A stretch of DNA of 64,000 nt, from NCBI GenBank assembly GCA_005772855.1, contig SXIK01000117.1:1-64000 (forward strand). Direction: 5' to 3'. The translations under genes and the position numbers were made by a program. This DNA is from Planctomycetia bacterium (GTDB taxonomy: Bacteria; Planctomycetota; UBA8108; SXIK01). Below the pieces are notes generated by a model. The model was not told the DNA's origin. It worked only from the letters and a program-made list of their open reading frames with translations, and ran no database searches. This document shows positions 58,342-64,000 of this stretch, one piece after another (positions within the stretch are counted from its first letter, which is position 1; the number at the start of each line of letters is the position of its first letter).

Positions 58342-58677
58342 ACGCCTTGCAGCGTCAGCTCATGCCTCGAAACCCGGACTCCTGACGGGTGTTGAATGGA
58401 CTGTGCGCTTCCCTCGTGAAGCAGCGCACCGGCAAGCTAGCCAGAGAGTCGGTAGAACCGAGGCTGACCGCACACAGGGCTCTCCTCGGTGACTCAATCT
58501 TCGACAACCGAAACTACACCGCTGGTGCGCCGGAGGTCATTCATCGGCGATGGCGGCCTCCATGCGAGGGTGTATGCTAGTGAACCAGGCGTCGAACGCT
58601 GACGCGCGCTGCGCGCCCGCTGGTTAACGCCACGACGATAGTTGGCTCCACAGCAACCGAAGCCACCGGAGGTCCGC
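58342..58677. other. Divergent intergenic region
   Basis: 336 bases lie between the ygiQ palindrome and the EF-hand gene. A GC palindrome (GCGCGCTGCGCGC near 58605) is present. Short frames look non-coding. Promoters for both neighbouring genes must lie here, but no clear hexamers were found. Confidence 0.35.
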
Positions 58678-59076
58678 ATGTCCACCTGGATCCGAAGATT
58701 CACCCTGTCCGCCGCGTTGGTCTCGTTGTCTCTCCTCCCGGCAGCTCTCCGGGCCGACGGCGAAGATGCCAAGAAAAGTGCCCCGCCGACCAGGAATCGA
58801 CCGACTCGCGAGGAGACCCTGAAGAAATATGACAAGGACGGAGATGGGAAGCTCAACGCGGAGGAGCGCAAGGGCTTGATCGAGGACCAGCGGAAGCTTC
58901 GCGAAGCGGAAATGCTCAAGCGCTTTGACAAGAACGGCGATGGCAAGCTCAGCGACGAGGAGCGCAAGGCCATGCAGAATGCGATGAAGGATCGGACCAA
59001 GGGAAAGAGCGCCAAGGGCAAGGGAGGGGGCGACGGCGATGACAAGAAGCCTGACGAAAAATCAAAGCCCAACTGA
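58678..59076 (+). CDS. Secreted EF-hand protein
   Basis: GGAGG eight bases before the ATG at 58678 fixes the start (132 residues). A signal peptide ends near ALRADG. Two EF-hand-like calcium loops, KKYDKDGDGKLNAEER (about 53-68) and KRFDKNGDGKLSDEER (about 80-95), lie in a helical, highly charged segment. The C-terminus is a low-complexity Lys/Gly/Asp tail (GGGDGDDKKPDEKSKPN). Such proteins are common in planctomycete periplasm or surface; a calcium-buffering or binding role is inference. Confidence 0.85.
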   Translation: MSTWIRRFTLSAALVSLSLLPAALRADGEDAKKSAPPTRNRPTREETLKKYDKDGDGKLNAEERKGLIEDQRKLREAEMLKRFDKNGDGKLSDEERKAMQNAMKDRTKGKSAKGKGGGDGDDKKPDEKSKPN

Positions 59077-59192
59077 GACATCGCTGCCCCACGCGCCTCG
59101 TAGGTTGAGAGAAAAGCGCGTGCGGCTCCTTGCCAGAATTGAGAACGTCGTTTTGAAGTTGCCAGGGTCTTTCCGCTCGGGCAACAGGCGAT

Positions 59193-59198
59193 TAGAAT
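59193..59198 (+). promoter_or_regulatory. Possible -10 box before the aldolase start
   Basis: TAGAAT ends 7 bases before the ATG at 59206; no Shine-Dalgarno sequence in front of that ATG. An alternative ATG at 59197 overlaps the box. Confidence 0.3.
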
Positions 59199-59205
59199 GC
59201 GCGAC

Positions 59206-60267
59206 ATGATCAAATCCTTGCTTGACGTACTGGGCCCTCAGGCAAATGCGCTTCTCCAGCACACTTGCCGGGGCATTCCGAAGGGGGCACTTCACCTGCC
59301 AGGGCCGGACTTCATCGATCGAGTCTGGGCCCTCTCGGACCGCTCGCCGCAGGTCCTGCGAAACTTGCAGTCGATTCTCAGCCACGGACGACTGGGCGGG
59401 ACAGGCTATGTTTCAATCCTCCCCGTGGATCAAGGGATCGAGCATTCCGCCGGCGCTTCTTTCGCGGTGAACCCGATCTACTTTGATCCCGAGGGCATCG
59501 TGCGTCTTGCGATCGAGGGTGGATGCAACGGTGTCGCGTCAACGCTTGGTGTTCTGGGTGCCGTGTCGCGCAAGTACGCCCACAAGATCCCCTTCATCGT
59601 CAAGATCAACCACAACGAGCTTCTCTCGTACCCGAACCGTCACGACCAGATCCTGTTCGCTCGAGTGGAGCAGGCCTACGACCTTGGTGCTGCCGCCGTG
59701 GGCGCGACAATTTACTTTGGATCGGATGAGTCGAGCCGGCAGATCGTGGAAGTGAGCGAGGCCTTCCAGGCGGCGCACGAGCTCGGACTTGCGACCATTC
59801 TCTGGTGCTATCTGCGCAACGAGGCGTTCAAGACGCCCGAGAAGGACTATCACGTCTCGGCCGACTTGACTGGCCAGGCGAACCACCTCGGTGTCACGAT
59901 CCAGGCTGACATTATCAAGCAAAAGCTGCCCGAGAATAATGGTGGGTACAACGCCATCAAGTTCGGCAAGACCGACAAACTTGTCTACGACAGGCTCACG
60001 ACAGAGAATCCGATTGACTGGACCCGCTATCAGGTGGCCAATTGCTACATGGGTCGGGCCGGCCTCATCAACTCGGGCGGCGCCTCGTCCAGGGAGAAGG
60101 GAAAAGACCTCGCCGAGGCGATCCGAACCGCGGTCATCAACAAACGTGCCGGTGGCATGGGATTGATCTCGGGCCGCAAGGCATTCCAGTGCCCCATGGA
60201 GGACGGAGTGAAGCTCTTGAACGCGATTCAAGACGTTTACCTTGCGCCAGAGATCACCGTCGCGTAA
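59206..60267 (+). CDS. Fructose-bisphosphate aldolase class I (FbaB type)
   Basis: FbaB cleaves fructose 1,6-bisphosphate into two triose phosphates through a Schiff-base lysine. From the ATG at 59206 the product is 353 residues, aligning well with the E. coli start; the ATG at 59197 would add three. Visible landmarks are [20 protein letters not shown], the family signature [40 protein letters not shown], and [16 protein letters not shown], where the active-site lysine probably is (inference). The ending [20 protein letters not shown] is the phosphate-binding loop region. It is followed by a small unknown gene 75 bases on. Confidence 0.95.
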   Translation: MIKSLLDVLGPQANALLQHTCRGIPKGALHLPGPDFIDRVWALSDRSPQVLRNLQSILSHGRLGGTGYVSILPVDQGIEHSAGASFAVNPIYFDPEGIVRLAIEGGCNGVASTLGVLGAVSRKYAHKIPFIVKINHNELLSYPNRHDQILFARVEQAYDLGAAAVGATIYFGSDESSRQIVEVSEAFQAAHELGLATILWCYLRNEAFKTPEKDYHVSADLTGQANHLGVTIQADIIKQKLPENNGGYNAIKFGKTDKLVYDRLTTENPIDWTRYQVANCYMGRAGLINSGGASSREKGKDLAEAIRTAVINKRAGGMGLISGRKAFQCPMEDGVKLLNAIQDVYLAPEITVA

Positions 60268-60342
60268 TCGCCCGGCCAATTATTGCTGCCCCACATGGGT
60301 AGGTAGCCCCAATCCGTTTGGGCATCCTAAACTCTGGGTAGC

Positions 60343-60756
60343 ATGACAGACCCCAGGATTTTGCTAAAGCAGGTGGCCGAGAGGTGCTTTATCGGGCTCG
60401 ATCCCGGCCGTGTCGCCTCCGAGTTACAGCTTGGGTTCGAGGAGGCCCGCGCCGCCGTGGAACGGGTCGAGGCCGTGTTGCTCTTGCTGTCCCGCTCCAT
60501 TCCCGAGGCGTTACTCTCGCGGGGTGCCCGGCTCGAGCCCTGGGAAACCGAGACGATACTCACGGCCGTTCGTGAGAGGCTCGGGGACCCCTCGAGGCTT
60601 GCGGTCGTGGTGGAGGCGCGGAAGCTCAACGACCCGAGACCATTTCAGTCGACGTCCGGGGTTCGCTCTGCGCACCCGGGGCATGAGCTTTCGCTCAACT
60701 CCTCGAGCGAAGAAGCTCTCGATGTCCTGGAATTCTGGGCATCGAAGTGGGAGTGA
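60343..60756 (+). CDS. Small hypothetical protein
   Basis: The 137-residue product is helical and charged (VASELQLGFEEARAAVERVE, TETILTAVRERLGDPSRLAV), with no signal peptide and no family I recognise. Codon use and amino acid composition look like those of real genes in this window. The start has a weak TAAACT -10-like box 9 bases before it and no ribosome site. It lies between fbaB and the glucuronate-isomerase-like gene on the same strand. Confidence 0.55.
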   Translation: MTDPRILLKQVAERCFIGLDPGRVASELQLGFEEARAAVERVEAVLLLLSRSIPEALLSRGARLEPWETETILTAVRERLGDPSRLAVVVEARKLNDPRPFQSTSGVRSAHPGHELSLNSSSEEALDVLEFWASKWE

Positions 60757-60794
60757 GGTTTCGCCGCCGCCGGTGGCCTGGATGAAAAGAGCGA

Positions 60795-60833
60795 CGGTGC
60801 CGGGCAGGCCTGCCTCCCCAGCGAGGAGAATGC
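60795..60833 (-). repeat. Possible partial copy of the dispersed element
   Basis: CGGTGCCGGGCAGGCCTGCC, then TCCCCAGCGAGGAGAATG, matches the hairpin-and-left-end part of the family (as in copy 4, where CCTCCCCTGCGAGGAGTGTA occurs). The GGCGCC core and right part are not seen here. A gene starts on the plus strand 130 bases further on. By-eye match of about 35 bases only. Confidence 0.3.
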
Positions 60834-60965
60834 AATCGGAATTCGCTGGTTCCGAACAACAGCAAGAAGATATAAGCTTCGCAACGCCCCCCGGCAAGGG
60901 GGCCACGCGAGTGTCCAAGATCCGGCCACGGGTTGAGACGAATTCTTCAGGCCGAGAGATGCCGC

Positions 60966-62243
60966 ATGAACCGTGAAACCATTCACTCCGTTGTCACGCG
61001 CGCCCTGGCCTCGCAACCCATCACGGACCTCCACACTCACATCTATTCGCCGCGGTTCGGTGCCTCTCCGCAGCCGGCCGGACTGCTTCTGTGGGGGATT
61101 GATGAGCTCGTCACCTACCACTACCTGATTGCCGAGGTCTACCGTGTCGTGCCTGCCAGCGTGCTTCCGTACGAAAAATTCTGGGCGATGTCAAAAGCTG
61201 CGCAGGCCGACCACATCTGGAAGCACTTGTTCCTCGAGCGCACACCTGTCAGCGAGGCGTGTCGTGGAATCCTCACGACGATCGGAAAGCTTGGCCTTGA
61301 TCCTGGCGAGAAATCACTCGAAAAGCACCGCAAGTGGTTCGCGACACAGGATCCGGACAAGCACGTCGATCGGGTGATGGAGATTGCCAACGTTGACTCG
61401 ATCACGATGACGAACGCCGTCTTCGACGATCGCGAGCGTGAACTTTGGCTCTCCAATTCACAGCTTGGTGGCGATCCACGTTTCAAGGCGGTCCTGCGTA
61501 TTGATCCCATGCTCCGCAACTGGCCGGAGGCGGTCCGGCGCCTCGCTTCGTGGGGCTTCGGCGTGCGGGAGGACTTCTCCGGCAAGACCGTGCGAGAGGC
61601 GCAACGATTCCTCGGTGAGTGGCTGGATCGCATGCGCGCGATCTACGTCGCGGTGAGCCTCTCGCCAGAGTTTCATTTCCCTGATCCCGGGGGTGCGCCG
61701 AGCGATCGAGTCCTCCGGGAAATCTTGTTGCCCCTTCTCGCCGAACGCGGACTGCCCTTCGCGATGATGATCGGCTCGCGCCTCCGGGTAAATCCAGCCC
61801 TTGCCGATGCGGGCGACATGTCGGGCAAGGCCGACATTCTCGCGGTGGCCAATCTTTGCCACGAGTTCCCGCGGAATCGATTCCTCGTCACGATGCTCGC
61901 CCGCGAGAATCAACACGAGCTTTGCGTCGCGGCCCGAAAGTTCGGGAACCTGCTCGTCTTCGGCTGCTGGTGGTTCTTGAATAACCCGTCGCTGATCGAG
62001 GAAATTACACGCATGAGGATCGAGCTTCTGGGGACGAGCTTCGTGCCGCAGCATTCAGACGCTCGCATTCTCGAGCAGCTCCTCTACAAGTGGGAGCACA
62101 CGCGGTCGATCCTCGCCAAGGTGCTCGCCGAGAAGTATGCCGACCTTGCCGCGACTGGATGGCCGCTCCAACCGAGCGACATCCAACGAGACGTGAGGCT
62201 CTATCTTCGCGACACCTTCCACTGCTTTGTGAGGTCAAAATAG
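60966..62243 (+). CDS. Glucuronate isomerase-like amidohydrolase-fold protein
   Basis: The 425-residue product has the uronate isomerase-like amidohydrolase features: metal-binding ITDLHTHIYSPRFG at about residues 19-32, an early helical subdomain (KAAQADHIWKHLFLERTPVS), and late strands RFLVTMLARENQHELCVAAR and LLVFGCWWFLNNPSL with a C-terminal GTSFVPQHSDARILEQLLYK. Planctomycetes often carry such divergent homologues; whether it isomerises uronates or does something else is open. The ATG at 60966 is favoured over one eleven codons earlier because family similarity begins there; no ribosome site resolves it. Confidence 0.82.
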   Translation: MNRETIHSVVTRALASQPITDLHTHIYSPRFGASPQPAGLLLWGIDELVTYHYLIAEVYRVVPASVLPYEKFWAMSKAAQADHIWKHLFLERTPVSEACRGILTTIGKLGLDPGEKSLEKHRKWFATQDPDKHVDRVMEIANVDSITMTNAVFDDRERELWLSNSQLGGDPRFKAVLRIDPMLRNWPEAVRRLASWGFGVREDFSGKTVREAQRFLGEWLDRMRAIYVAVSLSPEFHFPDPGGAPSDRVLREILLPLLAERGLPFAMMIGSRLRVNPALADAGDMSGKADILAVANLCHEFPRNRFLVTMLARENQHELCVAARKFGNLLVFGCWWFLNNPSLIEEITRMRIELLGTSFVPQHSDARILEQLLYKWEHTRSILAKVLAEKYADLAATGWPLQPSDIQRDVRLYLRDTFHCFVRSK

Positions 62244-62295
62244 GCCAGTGGGCAAAGTTCGTACCGAGACGTCGAGTGGGTGCCGGATCTGCGGT

Positions 62296-63253
62296 TCACC
62301 GCCTGTGCCCACGCTTCTTCTCCCCAAAGCGCTCCAGGTCCTCGGCGAGGTCGCCCATGGAATTGTAACGGAGCCTCGGATTCGGTTCGATCGCCTGGCG
62401 GATGATGGAATCGAGGCCCAACGGTAAACGCCGATTGATCTGTCGCGGCGCTGGTACGAATCGGGTCACTTTCAGACGCGCGATCTCTGCCTGGTGGGCC
62501 CTGGGAAAGGGTGAGATACCGGTCACGGCTTCGTACAGGGTCAAGCCCAGAGCGTAAGTGTCAATGATCGGGCTGTAGGGGTCATCATCGGGACCGAACT
62601 GCTCGGGACTCATGTAGCGCAGGGTGCCCCAGGGGCAGCTCTCCAGGACCGGCGAGCGTTCCGAGGAGTCCAGCGCCGAGCCGAAGTCGCCGACGATCAG
62701 TTTCCCGTCGTGCCCGATCAGGAGATTCTCGGGCTTCACATCGCGGTGGACGATTCCGTGGGCGTGAAGCACCTCGAGAGCTCTCGCGACCTCCGAGAAT
62801 TGACGTGCGACGCAATGAAAGAAGTGCTCATCGCTTTTTGGGGCCTGCTGAACGATGCGTTCGGCGGTCTCTCCGCTCTCCAGGCGCATCGCATAGTAGT
62901 AGTGATCCCGCGCTTTCCCGCTTCCGTAGAGTTTGACGATGGATTCATGCTCCACTCGCTCCGCAAAGGCTGCCTCGGCGATGAACCGGATGGCGGCCTC
63001 GGGCTCGCTGGCGAGGTGAGGCGAAAGGACCTTCAGGGCGACCTCGCGATAGCTGCCAGGCCTCATAGACTGTGGCCGTTGCTCCCGCCGCGATCTCTTG
63101 CTCGAGGCGGAAGTCGTCAAGTAGGTCTCCGACTTTGAGGCGTGGGAGAAGGGCTTGAAGCGAAGCCTTCCGCACCCTCTCCGAGCCTTCAAGCAACCTT
63201 GCAGAGGCTGCGGAACGCTGTTGCATTGCGGGAAAGCGGCGTGGATGCTCCAT
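62296..63253 (-). pseudogene. Serine/threonine kinase with a frameshift in its N-terminal lobe
   Basis: Two frames are needed to give a complete kinase. From 63253 the first frame encodes VGDLLDDFRLEQEIAAGATA and TVYEAWQ, the expected glycine-loop strand. Near 63060 the sequence changes frame, and the second frame continues REVALKVLSPHLASEPEAAI to the catalytic loop VHRDVKPENLL, DFGSALD and APEQ-like SPEQFGPDDDP. Four or so codons seem to be lost at the joint. The rest of the domain is intact to 62296. Either a real frameshift (pseudogene) or a sequencing error; both frames are well-conserved, which favours a recent event. Confidence 0.7.
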
Positions 63254-63488
63254 GATCGTGCGGCCCTCTTGACCCCCTCAGGTAAGCGTGAGCAGCCATG
63301 GGCATCGGCATGTTCCGGGAGCTTCCTTGAAGAGATCCAGGAGACTGAACGTTACCGGACGCCAGGGGTCACGGCCCCCTTTTCTCTTGCAAGGTCAGGG
63401 TCCCAGCTGAGGATCACTCTCGCTCCGCGAGCTTGCCGCTGATAAAGATGGCTGCGGAATTCCTGAGCTCAAGAAAGCGAGAAGCCCC

Positions 63489-64000
63489 ATGGACCGCGAG
63501 ACTTTTGAAACCGACGTCCTCCTCGTGGGCGCCGGGCCGGCATCGCTTGCCTGCGCCTATCACCTTTCCCGGCTCTTTGCCGAGGCGGGTGAGAAACGAG
63601 AGATTACAGTGATCGAGAAGGGCGCCGAGGTGGGCCAGCATATCCTCTCGGGCGCTGTGATGGATCCCAGGGGACTCGACGAGCTCTTTCAGGGCAGGTG
63701 GCGTGAAGAGGGTTGTCCTGTCGAGGCGCCCGTTGAGAGCGAGGCGGTCTACTTCCTCACGCGCAAGGGCAAGGTGAGGTTCCCCTTCGTGCCACCCACG
63801 CTTCAAAACCACGGTTGTTTTGTCGTCACACTGAGCCATGTTGTCCGGTGGTTGAAGGAGAAGGTGGAGTCGCAAGGAGTCAACGTCTTCGAGGGGTTCC
63901 CGGGCAAGGAGATCCTCTGGGATGCCGAGGGCAAGCGAGTTGAGGGCGTGCGTACCGTTGATCGAGGTGTCAGTCGCGATGGGCAGCCGAAGGAGAGCTT
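63489..64000 (+). CDS. Electron transfer flavoprotein-ubiquinone oxidoreductase, 5' part
   Basis: The frame runs off the end of the window; 170 codons are visible. The FAD-binding start ETDVLLVGAGPASLACAYHL is followed by the family's VIEKGAEVGQHILSGAVMDP and NHGCFVVTLSHVVRWLKEKV. This is the N-terminal portion of ETF-QO, which passes electrons from ETF (fatty-acid and amino-acid oxidation) to the quinone pool at the inner membrane. It has an iron-sulfur cluster in the part not seen. Divergent from the frameshifted kinase with about 235 bases between. Confidence 0.9.
   Translation, partial: MDRETFETDVLLVGAGPASLACAYHLSRLFAEAGEKREITVIEKGAEVGQHILSGAVMDPRGLDELFQGRWREEGCPVEAPVESEAVYFLTRKGKVRFPFVPPTLQNHGCFVVTLSHVVRWLKEKVESQGVNVFEGFPGKEILWDAEGKRVEGVRTVDRGVSRDGQPKES

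Noticed and set aside
60511-60918. 135-residue minus-strand frame opposite the small gene at 60343
   Set aside because: It is largely antisense to a better supported gene and has no start signal.
1-64000. CRISPR array, prophage, transposase genes, rRNA or tRNA genes
   Set aside because: No regular spaced repeats, no phage or transposase motifs and no convincing tRNA folds were found on either strand by reading; a tRNA or covariance scan was not possible.

Overview
The window looks like chromosomal DNA from a GC-rich Planctomycetota-type bacterium, probably an uncultured lineage. The evidence is the gene mix: an ECF sigma factor beside a membrane serine/threonine kinase, several further kinases, DUF1080 and SMP-30 sugar enzymes, a Tat-signal Gfo/Idh/MocA fragment, FG-GAP surface proteins, dockerin-like C-termini, class II DAHP synthase and a neutral-ceramidase-type enzyme. 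I see no rRNA, no convincing tRNA, no CRISPR array, no transposase and no phage gene. No search was run, so every family name comes from reading motifs.

Layout. 0.1-3.5 kb: SprT-like metalloprotein, YceH and an NhaD-like antiporter, all on the minus strand. 4-7.5 kb: YchF GTPase, a membrane kinase and an ECF sigma factor. 7.8-10.3 kb: a B12-type radical SAM protein and a PEGA lipoprotein. 10.6-17.3 kb: a tight minus-strand envelope-glycan operon (GT2, DUF3473-like polysaccharide deacetylase, DUF2304, GT39, a small unknown protein, GMC oxidoreductase, NAD epimerase) with repeated four-base start/stop overlaps. An FG-GAP surface protein lies upstream of it. 19.7-23.4 kb: HD hydrolase, RNA uracil methyltransferase, a gutted sodium/solute symporter with its YhdT-like partner, and an SRPBCC protein. 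23.6-31.2 kb: two lipoproteins (one dockerin-like, one with an HExxH motif) and a 1578-residue FG-GAP/hydrolase-like/dockerin protein. 31.3-33.3 kb: a structured intergenic region ending in a good intrinsic terminator, then DAHP synthase. 33.4-37.4 kb: sugar-related genes including two broken ones. 38-48 kb: PdxH, amino-acid permease, lipase, lipoprotein, SPOUT methylase, ceramidase, SMP-30, kinase and EamA exporter. 48.3-56.1 kb: a Cus-type copper/silver efflux operon of unusual architecture. 56.3-64 kb: YgiQ, EF-hand protein, class I aldolase, glucuronate-isomerase-like protein, a frameshifted kinase and the start of an ETF-quinone oxidoreductase.

The most interesting non-gene signal is a family of intergenic elements of about 100-225 bp, with at least five diverged copies in 64 kb. 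They share terminal sequences of the type TACACTCC/GGAGTGTA, a G-rich hairpin and a GGCGCC-centred core. Three copies end immediately upstream of a gene start. One supplies what looks like the gene's Shine-Dalgarno sequence, and one contains the apparent start codon of a broken outer-membrane gene. A second, unrelated element with 13-bp imperfect inverted ends lies upstream of ychF.

Other points of note: a CusA-like pump with a roughly 255-residue insertion and extra membrane segments, next to an adaptor carrying four heavy-metal-binding modules; several decayed genes (symporter with an in-frame core deletion, truncated oxidoreductase, stop-interrupted barrel gene, frameshifted kinase); and a possible structured RNA upstream of the giant surface-protein gene.
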